Shown piece by piece: positions 54,520-63,314 of a DNA stretch of 64,000 nucleotides. How positions within the stretch are numbered: position 1 is the first letter of the stretch; the number at the start of each line of letters is the position of its first letter. This DNA comes from Marinomonas primoryensis (lineage in GTDB: Bacteria; Pseudomonadota; Gammaproteobacteria; Pseudomonadales; Marinomonadaceae), in the NCBI RefSeq assembly GCF_013372285.1, contig NZ_CP054301.1, positions 916,001-980,000 of the forward strand, read 5' to 3'. The notes under the pieces were generated by a model. The model saw only the letters and a program-made list of their open reading frames with translations. It was not told where the DNA came from and made no database searches. Made by a program: the position numbers and the translations under genes.

Positions 54520-57213
54520 ATGGATGTTGAGTTTCCAGCGCTTTTCAAACTGCTTGTGGTTTTGTTTTGTCTAACGGCTCTGTTCTTAGTTGTTTTACAG
54601 CTGGTATTTTTAGTTCGCTTTAAACTCTTACAGCGGCGCTATTCAAGAGCTATCCTGGCGACCAATGCAGGCGTTTGGGAATGGTTTCCCGAGAATAATC
54701 GACTGTACACTTCCTCTGAATTCTTCATACAGCTTGGGTTTGATGAAAGAAAAACCCCTAAGCATTTAAGTGAATGGCTGGATTTTTTATCTCCTGATGA
54801 CCAAGTCAGGTTTGAACACTGGAGGAAGGCATTACTAGAGAAAGAAATGGGGGCCATGCCCAGCTCAATCAGGCTAAACATTAAAAACCCAAACAATGAT
54901 TATTTCTGGGTAGAAATGCGAGGCAACGTCACTCGAATTGATGGGCGCAATCGAGTGCGAAGCGTTGCTGGTATTTTCGAAGATATAGGTCATTTAGTCA
55001 CGACAGAGAACGAGCTCATCGCAGCTCGTGAGGAATCTCAACGTCGAGAGTTAACGTTGTCCTCTTTGCTTAATAATATTCCCGATATCGTGTGGTCGAA
55101 AGATGAGCAAGGAAATTATCTAGATTGCAATCAGGCTTTTTTAGACTTTAACTCAATTTCAGAAGAAGGCATTAAGGGTAAGAGTGACCAAGATTTAAAC
55201 CTAGATGGTAAAGGTGAGTATTATCAAGGTAGAGACAACGAAGCGTTACAAACGGGCATAACCTTGCATGAACAAAGCTGGGGTTTTCCGAAAGATGGAA
55301 GGGCGCCACGTTTATTCGAGGTTTATCGTGTTCCTGTTATCGAACCTTCTATTCACTTTCGTGGCACCTTAGGTATCGCTCGAGATATCACGGAACGTCA
55401 TCGTCTTATCAATCAACTCAAACAATTTAAAAGCTTCGCAGACAACTCCGCTCAGGGCTTTGCGATGACGACCTTAGATGGAAATATCACCTATTTTAAT
55501 GAAAAAATACGCACATTACTTGGTGTGAAAGAGGAAATAGGTGAACCGTCGTCGGGGACATTGAATTATCTTGAATTCTACCCAGAAGCCAGTCAGAAAT
55601 TCCTGCAAGAAACTGTCATTCCTTACCTTAAAGAGAATGACATATGGGAAGGGGAGTTACAGGCAAGAAGCCGAGATGGACGCGTTTTTTCTACTTATGA
55701 AATGTATTTTGTGTTGCGCGATGAAAATGGTAAAGCGACGTCATTTGGCGACATCATGAGTGATATTACCGAACAAAAAAATGTTTCGATGCAGCTGGAG
55801 CAGGCAAAAGAGGCCGCAGAGCAAGCCAATCAGGCCAAAAGCCAATTTTTGGCCAATATGAGCCATGAAATTCGCACCCCTTTAAATGCCATTATTGGTT
55901 ATGCCCAGCTCATTGGAGAAGACAATCAACTCACAGGCGTTTCACGAACGCGTTTTTTATCAATAGCGAGCGCTGGCGATCGATTGTTAGGGCTGATCAA
56001 CGATATTTTAGACATTGCTCGAATTGAGTCTGGGCGACTTGTGTTGCATGAGCAAAAAATCAATCTGTGTAAAGAAGTCAGCCAAATTGGCAAGCTGCTT
56101 CAAGGTCAGGCACAGGAAAAAGGGTTAAGTTTAAGTGTTGAATGTAATATCGACGATCAGCAATTTGTGTGGATGGATCCGGTTAAGCTCCAGCAAATAC
56201 TCACAAATTTACTGGGTAATGCGGTGAAGTTCACCACAGAAGGGTATGTGAAAGCAGTGGTTCTGATCGTAGAGGAACGCATTCATATCAGTATAGAAGA
56301 TACTGGACCTGGAATAGAAACCGAATTGATGGAAGATCTCTTTACCCCTTTTGTTCAAGGTAAAGCGGGCGCGGCGTCAGGTGGAACTGGCTTAGGTTTG
56401 GCGTTGTCGATGACCTTGGTTAAATTGATGCAGGGTTCGTTATCGGTCAAAAGTAGCGGAGGTGTGGGGACGCAAATCATCATTGATTTACCACTATTAC
56501 AAGTTGCCAGTGATGATATAGAGGATTTTGATGAGCAGAGTACTGTTCTTAATATGCGACTAAACGACCCCATCACGGTTTTGGTGGTAGAAGACGATGT
56601 ATGGTCGAGAGATATTCTCGTGTCTTTACTGGAAAAAGCTGGTTGTCAGGTGATTGAGGTAGAGGATGGAGAACAAGCCATACAAGCTTTTAAGACGAAT
56701 CCCCCTGATCTAGTGATGACAGACATTAGAATGCCAAATAAAACCGGTATAGACTTACTAAAAGCCATTCAAAAAGACGATGTATATCGCGATATCCCCA
56801 TTGTCGCTGTGACCGCTTCTAGCCTTACTCATGAACAGCAAGCGTTACTTGATCAAGGCTTTTGGCAGGTCATTGGGAAACCTTATCGAGCAGAAGAGAT
56901 TCACAAATCCTTGGTGGCTCATCTGGATGTACAGTTTGTTCCTTTGCTTGAACCATTGCTTTGTCTACAGGAAAAGAAAGATTCTGCTATCACTGAAGTG
57001 AGTGGTACTGAGTTGAATTCGCTGACGGCGGACAGCTGGCTGCCTTTGTTGTCAGCTGCCAGAAATGGCGACATGCAGCAAGCAGAATATGTGTTTGAAG
57101 TGTTAAAACCTGTACTGCCATTGACTCATAAAAAAGCGATTCAAGGTGCTATTACGCAATTTGATTTAGGTTTGGTTGAGGAGCTTGTGGTGCAATACCA
57201 AAAGCTCGAGTAA
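54520..57213 (+). CDS. PAS-domain hybrid histidine kinase
   Basis: An 897-residue protein: one N-terminal membrane segment (about 8-30), three PAS/PAC units (near 45-160, 180-295 and 305-420; WSKDEQGNYLDCNQAFLDF is one), then the H-box FLANMSHEIRTPLNAIIGYAQL, N-box TNLLGNAVKFT and G-boxes EDTGPGI and GGTGLGLALS. A C-terminal receiver (about 685-800) has the acceptor in DLVMTDIRMPNKTG. The last 90 residues are helical without a visible Hpt histidine. With no periplasmic domain, sensing is probably by PAS ligands. It probably works with the upstream GGDEF-EAL regulator. Confidence 0.88.
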   Translation: MDVEFPALFKLLVVLFCLTALFLVVLQLVFLVRFKLLQRRYSRAILATNAGVWEWFPENNRLYTSSEFFIQLGFDERKTPKHLSEWLDFLSPDDQVRFEHWRKALLEKEMGAMPSSIRLNIKNPNNDYFWVEMRGNVTRIDGRNRVRSVAGIFEDIGHLVTTENELIAAREESQRRELTLSSLLNNIPDIVWSKDEQGNYLDCNQAFLDFNSISEEGIKGKSDQDLNLDGKGEYYQGRDNEALQTGITLHEQSWGFPKDGRAPRLFEVYRVPVIEPSIHFRGTLGIARDITERHRLINQLKQFKSFADNSAQGFAMTTLDGNITYFNEKIRTLLGVKEEIGEPSSGTLNYLEFYPEASQKFLQETVIPYLKENDIWEGELQARSRDGRVFSTYEMYFVLRDENGKATSFGDIMSDITEQKNVSMQLEQAKEAAEQANQAKSQFLANMSHEIRTPLNAIIGYAQLIGEDNQLTGVSRTRFLSIASAGDRLLGLINDILDIARIESGRLVLHEQKINLCKEVSQIGKLLQGQAQEKGLSLSVECNIDDQQFVWMDPVKLQQILTNLLGNAVKFTTEGYVKAVVLIVEERIHISIEDTGPGIETELMEDLFTPFVQGKAGAASGGTGLGLALSMTLVKLMQGSLSVKSSGGVGTQIIIDLPLLQVASDDIEDFDEQSTVLNMRLNDPITVLVVEDDVWSRDILVSLLEKAGCQVIEVEDGEQAIQAFKTNPPDLVMTDIRMPNKTGIDLLKAIQKDDVYRDIPIVAVTASSLTHEQQALLDQGFWQVIGKPYRAEEIHKSLVAHLDVQFVPLLEPLLCLQEKKDSAITEVSGTELNSLTADSWLPLLSAARNGDMQQAEYVFEVLKPVLPLTHKKAIQGAITQFDLGLVEELVVQYQKLE

Positions 57214-57261
57214 TTGTTATCCAGCATGGCTTATATTCAATTTCACCTGAAGGCTTTGCGT

Positions 57262-57325
57262 TTGACATGAATATGAGGCAAAGATAAGGTCACACAAGAC
57301 AAAACACAACAAAAACACCTACAAT
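57262..57325 (+). promoter_or_regulatory. Candidate promoter region of the cobalamin operon
   Basis: Two candidates lie here: TTGACA at 57262-57267 with TAAGGT 17 bases later, and AAGACA at 57296-57301 with TACAAT 18 bases later (57320-57325). Neither is perfect. I do not see a B12-box typical of a cobalamin riboswitch between 57214 and 57407. Confidence 0.35.
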
Positions 57326-57407
57326 AAAGGGCTTGTGCTTTTCCTTTTTAGACAGCACGTTTCAGACAACGCCTTTTCGATTTTATTCAACCGCCACAGG
57401 TAGCCCA

Positions 57408-59165
57408 ATGACCCGTCTAGCCTCTAACGATTTTCCCTTTACCGCGGTGGCTGGGCAAGAGCTGCTGAAATTGGCTTTAATACTTTGTGCGATTAACCCA
57501 CAAATCGGCGGTGTGTTAATTAGTGGTCCTCGTGGCTCGGCAAAATCTACTTTGGCTCGTGGTTTGTCTGGCGTCATGCCTGCATTAGACGATGCAGAAC
57601 AGGTTCCGTTCGCTACCTTGCCGCTTGGCACCAGTGAAGACCGTTTGCTCGGTGCATTAGACTTAGAGCAAGTATTACAAGACAAACAGGTTGTGTTTAA
57701 ACCCGGTTTGCTCAGCCGAGCTCATGGCGGTGTGCTGTATGTTGACGAAGTGAACTTGCTTGCCGATCACCTTGTAGACCAACTGCTTGATGTGGCCGCC
57801 AGCGGTGTCAACCGAATCGAGCGCGATGGCATTAGTCACGAACATGAATCTCGCTTTTTACTTGTTGGCACCATGAACCCAGACGAAGGGGAGTTGCGTC
57901 CACAGTTGCAAGATCGTTTTGGTTTAATGGTCGAACTTGGCAATCAATACAGTCTTGAAGAGCGAGTGCAAATTGTACGACTGCGTGACGAATACGACCA
58001 AGATGCAAAATCTTTCTGCGATGCATTCAAATACAAACAACGTAATTTAAAAAACAGCATTCGATTAGCTAGAGAAACTTTGAGCAAAATTCGATGCTCC
58101 GACGCATTGCGCATGGACGTTGCAACACGTTGTCAAGACGCAATGGTTGATGGCGTTCGTGCTGACATTGTTTGGATTCGTGCTGCCATGGCACATGCGG
58201 CTTGGCGCGGCGCCAAAGCCGTTGAAAAAGAAGACATTCAAATGGTTGAAGATTTAGTGTTAGCGCATCGTCGACAAGCGAAAACACCGCCTCAACCTGC
58301 TAGCCCTCCTTCACGTCGACCTGAATCCTCACCGTCTCAATCGCCGTCCTTGTCGCAACAGCCTCGTTCAGATTCGAGCGATGTGCAAAACACGCCGCCA
58401 GAGGAAAAAGGTCAAGGTGATTGGGGGAGCATGACGCCGCAAACATTGGCGACGAGTTCGCCGATTAAAGTAACGCTCGACGAAGAACCGCAAGCCAGCT
58501 CAGCCATGAATAGATTGAGCGAGGTGGCGCCGGGAAAGCATAAAGGCAAGCAGCAGGGCGGTTATCGTCCTGATGCCGTACAAACGGCCAATGGCATTGA
58601 TTGGTTTCGTAGCATTGTCAGCCAACCGCAAGAATGGCCGCCAAAGCAGCTGACTCACAAAGCGGATAAAACCGGACAAGCGGTTTTGCATTTGGTGCTG
58701 CTGGATACCTCGGCGTCAACGTTAAGCCAAGGTGTGTTTGCAAAGGCCAAAGGGGTAATTTTAGACATTGCCAATCGTGCGTATTTAGCCCGCGAACAGA
58801 TCGCGATTTTGGGCTTTGGCCAAGACAGCGTGTCGTCCATCTTGCCAAGAGTCCGAGCGCCAAAAGAAATTTCAGAGGTATTAGATAACCTCGGCGCAGG
58901 CGGCGGTACGCCGTTTCGCATCGCTATAGAAAACGCCAGCCAATATTTGGTGCAGCAACATCACACAAACGCGGGATTACACAGCCAAACCTACATATTG
59001 ACTGACGGTCGCACCCAAGCCGATGTGTCAGACCTTGCACTGCAAGGCAACACGGTATTAATTGACACCGAAAATGCGCCGATTAAGCGTGGCCGAGGCC
59101 AAGACATTGCCCAGCATTTGGGGGCACAATACGTTTTATTGAACTCTCTTTTAGAGAACTTTTAG
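57408..59165 (+). CDS. Magnesium-chelatase-like ChlI/ChlD fusion for cobalt insertion
   Basis: A 585-residue protein: an AAA+ ChlI-type domain (Walker A GPRGSAKST at residues 40-48, Walker B GGVLYVDEVNLL, and NPDEGELRPQLQDRFG), a Ser/Pro-rich linker (about 310-400) and a C-terminal von Willebrand A domain with the MIDAS start LLDTSASTLS and a TDGRTQA segment. Such ChlID proteins work with CobN in cobaltochelatases of the aerobic B12 pathway when CobST are absent. The link to cobalt rests on the adjoining cob genes. ATG 57408 is chosen; the frame is open back to TTG 57333. Confidence 0.88.
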   Translation: MTRLASNDFPFTAVAGQELLKLALILCAINPQIGGVLISGPRGSAKSTLARGLSGVMPALDDAEQVPFATLPLGTSEDRLLGALDLEQVLQDKQVVFKPGLLSRAHGGVLYVDEVNLLADHLVDQLLDVAASGVNRIERDGISHEHESRFLLVGTMNPDEGELRPQLQDRFGLMVELGNQYSLEERVQIVRLRDEYDQDAKSFCDAFKYKQRNLKNSIRLARETLSKIRCSDALRMDVATRCQDAMVDGVRADIVWIRAAMAHAAWRGAKAVEKEDIQMVEDLVLAHRRQAKTPPQPASPPSRRPESSPSQSPSLSQQPRSDSSDVQNTPPEEKGQGDWGSMTPQTLATSSPIKVTLDEEPQASSAMNRLSEVAPGKHKGKQQGGYRPDAVQTANGIDWFRSIVSQPQEWPPKQLTHKADKTGQAVLHLVLLDTSASTLSQGVFAKAKGVILDIANRAYLAREQIAILGFGQDSVSSILPRVRAPKEISEVLDNLGAGGGTPFRIAIENASQYLVQQHHTNAGLHSQTYILTDGRTQADVSDLALQGNTVLIDTENAPIKRGRGQDIAQHLGAQYVLLNSLLENF

Positions 59166-59186
59166 ACACTTTTTAGAGACCGTTTT

Positions 59187-60542
59187 ATGACTGCTTCTGT
59201 TGTTCATTGCCCTGCGTTGTTTTTGACGGCGCCAGCGTCAAATCAGGGTAAAACCACCATTACGGCTGCGTTGGCGCGTTATTTCACCAACCAGGGAAAA
59301 GTGGTTCGAGTGTTTAAAACCGGCCCTGATTACCTAGATCCGCAAATTCTCGCGCAAGCGTCTAAGCAACCCGTTGAACAGCTCGACATCTGGATGGCAG
59401 GAGACGATTACTGCCAAGATAAATTGTTCCAAGCTGCGCAAGTAGCGGATTTGATTCTCGTCGAAGGCGCAATGGGCATGTTTGATGGTGATCCCTCCAG
59501 TGCCGACCTTGCGGCTCGTTTTGGTATTCCCATGGCGATTGTTATGGATGTAAAAGGCATGGCGCAAACCGCCGCCGCGCTGGCGACAGGTTTGGCGAAT
59601 TTTCGTGACGATGTGCAAGTCGCGGGACTTATCGCTAACCGTTGCGGAAGCGAACGTCATGCGGAATTGATTCGCGATGCGTTGCCAGAAAATCTGCCGT
59701 TATTGGCAACACTAAAACGCGACGAAGGCATTACCTTACCAGAGCGTCACTTAGGGTTAGTGCAAGCGGACGAAGTGAAAGACGAGTTAGAAATTCGTTT
59801 TGAAGCGGCGGTCGAATGGTTAAAAGAAACCAAAGACACGGGCTTATTAGAACTACCAAAAGCCGTTGTCTTTTATTCTATTAATAAGAAAGTCTCTGTG
59901 AATAAGCAGACCGATGCAGAACAAACCATTGAACAACGCTTAGCGGGTAAAATCATCGCCGTTGCCAAAGACGCAGCGTTCAGTTTTATTTACGATGCGA
60001 ATCTTATCGCGCTACAAAGCATGGGCGCAAAAGTAGTGTTTTTCTCGCCATTAAAAGATCAAACCTTGCCTGAAGCCGATGCACTCTGGCTGCCAGGTGG
60101 TTACCCAGAATTGCACGCCAAAGCCTTGTCGGACAACACCGCCATGCGCCAAGCCATTCATGCGTTTTATCAAACGGGCAAAGGCATCTTGGCTGAGTGC
60201 GGCGGCATGTTGTATAGCTTGAACGATTTAACCGATTTGAACGATGACTGCTACCCGATGCTCGGCATCTTAGAAGGGCAAGGCGCGATGCGCGGGAAGC
60301 GTGGTTGTCAGGGCATGCAAACGGCGGTGATTCCTCAAGGTGACATTCGTGGACACGCACATCATCGGTCTCGTAGCGCCAACACACCAGAACCTGTCGG
60401 TTATGGTCGACGTCAACGACATCCCGCACCGGGCGAAGCGATTTATCAGCAAAAAGGCTTAACCGCCAGTTACTTGCATTTGTTTTTTCCTTCTAATCTT
60501 AATGCGACCGCTAAGCTTTTTTTAGCGGATCAACAGGACTAG
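59187..60542 (+). CDS. cobB: Cobyrinate a,c-diamide synthase
   Basis: This amidotransferase adds amides a and c, using ATP and glutamine, during corrin synthesis. The N-terminal P-loop domain begins TAPASNQGKTTITAAL. The C-terminal glutamine amidotransferase has the nucleophile in LAECGGMLYSL and the His in TASYLHLFFPSN. Length 451 is typical. It is 21 bases after the chelatase gene and 6 bases before cbiD. In the aerobic pathway the substrate is hydrogenobyrinate; which is used here is not certain. Confidence 0.93.
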   Translation: MTASVVHCPALFLTAPASNQGKTTITAALARYFTNQGKVVRVFKTGPDYLDPQILAQASKQPVEQLDIWMAGDDYCQDKLFQAAQVADLILVEGAMGMFDGDPSSADLAARFGIPMAIVMDVKGMAQTAAALATGLANFRDDVQVAGLIANRCGSERHAELIRDALPENLPLLATLKRDEGITLPERHLGLVQADEVKDELEIRFEAAVEWLKETKDTGLLELPKAVVFYSINKKVSVNKQTDAEQTIEQRLAGKIIAVAKDAAFSFIYDANLIALQSMGAKVVFFSPLKDQTLPEADALWLPGGYPELHAKALSDNTAMRQAIHAFYQTGKGILAECGGMLYSLNDLTDLNDDCYPMLGILEGQGAMRGKRGCQGMQTAVIPQGDIRGHAHHRSRSANTPEPVGYGRRQRHPAPGEAIYQQKGLTASYLHLFFPSNLNATAKLFLADQQD

Positions 60543-60548
60543 CAAGTC

Positions 60549-61688
60549 ATGTGGCCTGAAAGTGCAGAATTCCCCGCGCCACTGCGTACTGGTTTAACCA
60601 CCGGAACCTGCGCTACAGCCTGTTGCGTGGCCGCGGCGCAAGCACTTTTTGCCCAGAAACAAGACGCCACGGTCAGCGTCACCTTACCCAAAGGTAAAGT
60701 GATTGATCAGCCGATCATCGAATACCAAGTGATTGAGGGCGGTTTTAAAACCGCCACCATCAAAGACGCAGGAGACGACCCGGACGCAACTCATGGTGCG
60801 ACCTTATTTGTCGAGCTTCGCCTCGCACCAGAAAAAGGTGTGCGCTTTCATGCGGCGCAAGGGGTTGGCACGGTGACTCGCACAGGTTTATTACTTGATG
60901 TAGGCGAACCAGCGATCAATCCTGTGCCGCGTAAAATGATGACAGAACATCTAGAAGGCTTCGCACAGACCTACCAATATCAAGGTGGATTTGACGTTTC
61001 GGTTGGCGTGATCAATGGCGAGCAAATCGCGCAAAAAACCATGAATCCTCGATTGGGTATTTTGGGCGGTTTATCGATTTTAGGCACTACGGGCATTGTT
61101 CGGCCGTTTTCCTGCGCGGCGTATATTGCCTCTATTCACCAAGGCATCGATGTCGCGCGAGCCAACGGCATTACGCACATCGCTGCGACCACAGGCAATG
61201 CCAGTGAAGACGCGATAAAAAATCATTACCAACTGGACGACATGGCACTTATTGAAATGGGTGACTTTGTCGGCGCTGTTTTAAAGCATATTAAAAAAGT
61301 GGAAAAAACAGACTCGATCCAGTTAAGAAAGCTCAGTATCTGCGGTGGTTTCGGTAAAATCAGTAAACTGGCGCAAGGCAATATGGATTTGAACAGCCGA
61401 GTGTCGAGCATCGACCTTGGTGCGTTGGCAGAGCTGGCCGCGACCTTAGGTGCCGATCAAGAGTTGCAAGAACGCATGACAAACGCTAATACCAGCGTGG
61501 AAGCCTTATCTTTCGCTTCTTCGGCAGGGTTAGAGCTCGCCGATGCCATTTGTCAGCAAGCCTTAACCTTTGCTCGAAAATACATTCCTGATCACATGGC
61601 ATTGGAAGTTTGGACGATTGATCGCAAAGGACAATTTGTCGGCAAAGCCGTAGACGGCAACATAGGCAGCCTGGGTGAAACACCATGA
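60549..61688 (+). CDS. cbiD: Cobalt-precorrin-5B C1-methyltransferase CbiD
   Basis: A 379-residue CbiD: RTGLTTGTCATACCVAAAQA at the N terminus and the later block ITHIAATTGNASEDA and CGGFGKISKLAQGNMDLNSR. CbiD methylates C1 in the oxygen-independent route, where CobF does this aerobically. Its presence beside CobK, CobH and CobL-type genes matches the mixed gene sets of Pseudomonas. It overlaps the next gene by 4 bases. Confidence 0.94.
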   Translation: MWPESAEFPAPLRTGLTTGTCATACCVAAAQALFAQKQDATVSVTLPKGKVIDQPIIEYQVIEGGFKTATIKDAGDDPDATHGATLFVELRLAPEKGVRFHAAQGVGTVTRTGLLLDVGEPAINPVPRKMMTEHLEGFAQTYQYQGGFDVSVGVINGEQIAQKTMNPRLGILGGLSILGTTGIVRPFSCAAYIASIHQGIDVARANGITHIAATTGNASEDAIKNHYQLDDMALIEMGDFVGAVLKHIKKVEKTDSIQLRKLSICGGFGKISKLAQGNMDLNSRVSSIDLGALAELAATLGADQELQERMTNANTSVEALSFASSAGLELADAICQQALTFARKYIPDHMALEVWTIDRKGQFVGKAVDGNIGSLGETP

Positions 61689-62479
61689 AAATTTTATTGC
61701 TTGGTGGCACCGCCGATGGCCGGCGTTTAGCGGACGCCTTTTATCAAGGACAGCACCAATCTGGGCTAAGCGTAATTTACAGCCTAGCGGGTTTGGTTCG
61801 TGTACCAAAAGTCGATTGCCAGCTCGTTGTCGGCGGCTTTACGCAATTTGGTGGTTTGGCGAATTACTTACGGGATAACCAGATTGGCGCAATTCTCGAT
61901 GTCACTCACCCTTACGCGCAAACCATGAGCAGCAAAGCGGTCGACGCGGCGCGCGTTGTTGGCATTCCTTGCTGGCGCTTCCATCGTCCTGCTTGGCAGC
62001 AACAAGACGGCGATGTGTGGCATTACTATCAGACAGACGATGACTTATTGGCGCAATTGGATGGTTTTCATGTGCCATTATTAAGCGCAGGCCAGATGAG
62101 TGAAACCTTACTAACACGAATTCTACAACTGCCGAGTGTGGAACGAATTGTCTGGCGAACGGCCGTCGAGCCCAAATTTTCATTGCCAGATAACATTGAT
62201 TGGATAAAAGCCATCGGGCCTTTTGCGCTAGCAGACGAACGTCAGTTATTAAGTGAGCAAGGCATTGATGTGATCGTCAGTAAAAACAGCGGTGGCTCCG
62301 CAACCTACTCAAAACTGGACGCGGCACGTGAATTATTGATTCCTGTAATGCTGCACAACCGACCAAGATTGCCAGCCGCGGATCGAGAATTCAGTGACAC
62401 ACAAGATTGCCTACAAGCCTGTTTAGCGATGTGGGGCAATACTCATTCTAAGAATCAACAAAAAGACAGCCAACAGTGA
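61685..62479 (+). CDS. cobK: Precorrin-6A reductase (CobK/CbiJ)
   Basis: A 264-residue reductase with the start MKILLLGGTADGRRLADAF, then DVTHPYAQTMS and VSKNSGG, all family marks. It reduces precorrin-6A (or the cobalt form) with NADPH. It overlaps both neighbours by 4 bases. Confidence 0.94.
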   Translation: MKILLLGGTADGRRLADAFYQGQHQSGLSVIYSLAGLVRVPKVDCQLVVGGFTQFGGLANYLRDNQIGAILDVTHPYAQTMSSKAVDAARVVGIPCWRFHRPAWQQQDGDVWHYYQTDDDLLAQLDGFHVPLLSAGQMSETLLTRILQLPSVERIVWRTAVEPKFSLPDNIDWIKAIGPFALADERQLLSEQGIDVIVSKNSGGSATYSKLDAARELLIPVMLHNRPRLPAADREFSDTQDCLQACLAMWGNTHSKNQQKDSQQ

Positions 62480-63129
62480 CTCCTTCAGACGACTATAAAT
62501 ACGAAAACAATCCACAAGCCATCGAGAACGACAGTTTTAGACAGATCCGTGAACTCACCGATTTGTCGGGTTTAAGCCAAGATCAGCAGCAAGTGGTTAT
62601 GCGCGTGGTGCACAGCCTTGGTTTGCCTGATGTGGCCGAACAAGTGCGATTCAGCGCCAATGCAACCCAAGCTGGACGTGACGCATTAGCGAACAATTGC
62701 GCCATATTATGCGATGTGGAAATGGTCAAACAAGGCGTGACCAAGCGCATGATCACTCGTGAACCTTTGTGTTTTTTGAACGATTCGCGAACCGCTGAGT
62801 TAGCCAAAAGCAAAGGTGAAACGCGCTCTATGGCGGCGCTGAGTTTGTGGCAAGACGATCTTGCGGGCAGCGTGGTGTTAATCGGTAATGCACCAACGGC
62901 CTTGTTTCGCTTGTTGGAAATGATCGAAAATGGCGCGCCTAAGCCCGCGTTGATTATCGGCATGCCAGTGGGGTTTGTCGGCGCAGCAGAGTCGAAAGAC
63001 GCCCTTTGGCAAGCGCACGAAAAGCTGGGCATTGAATGCATCACCTTGCTGGGTCGCATGGGCGGCAGCGCGGTGACCTCGGCCAGCTGTAATGCTTTGA
63101 TGCGCTGTAATGTGGACGAGTATTATTGA
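62476..63129 (+). CDS. cobH: Precorrin-8X methylmutase (CobH/CbiC)
   Basis: A 217-residue methylmutase that moves the C11 methyl to C12. The family blocks VVHSLGLPDVAEQVRFS, CAILCDVEMVKQGV and IIGMPVGFVGAAESK are present, with GRMGGSAVTSASCNAL near the end. The start is GTG 62476, overlapping cobK. The 185 bases after its stop hold two GC-rich hairpins before cobL. Confidence 0.94.
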   Translation: MTPSDDYKYENNPQAIENDSFRQIRELTDLSGLSQDQQQVVMRVVHSLGLPDVAEQVRFSANATQAGRDALANNCAILCDVEMVKQGVTKRMITREPLCFLNDSRTAELAKSKGETRSMAALSLWQDDLAGSVVLIGNAPTALFRLLEMIENGAPKPALIIGMPVGFVGAAESKDALWQAHEKLGIECITLLGRMGGSAVTSASCNALMRCNVDEYY

Positions 63130-63158
63130 TTGGGAACTAAGCTCGTTTTTTTTGTTCC

Positions 63159-63240
63159 TTCCCCTTATCTTCAAGGGGAAAGTTAGGATGGGGTTGTTAG
63201 CTTTTGACCCCCTCCCAGCCTCCCCCTTGACAGGGGGAGG
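63159..63240. repeat. Pair of GC-rich hairpins (REP-like element) between cobH and cobL
   Basis: TTCCCCTT (63159-63166) and AAGGGGAA (63173-63180) form one eight-pair stem with a 6-base loop; CCTCCCCC (63219-63226) and GGGGGAGG (63233-63240) form another with loop TTGACA. The flanks (GTTAGGATGGGG and CCCCTCCCAGCC) are also G- or C-rich and could pair with each other. The style matches dispersed intergenic palindromic units of many proteobacteria, and it interrupts the otherwise tight cobalamin operon. Confidence 0.7.
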
Positions 63241-63314
63241 AGCAGACTGCGATGTTCTAATGAAGCACAGATACCTCGTTCCTTGGTGCGGGGACATTGA
63301 ATGGAAGTAGGTTA

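Noticed and set aside
57214..57407. Possible cobalamin riboswitch before the chelatase gene
   Set aside because: I could not find the conserved B12-box or the nested hairpin pattern. A covariance-model search would settle it.
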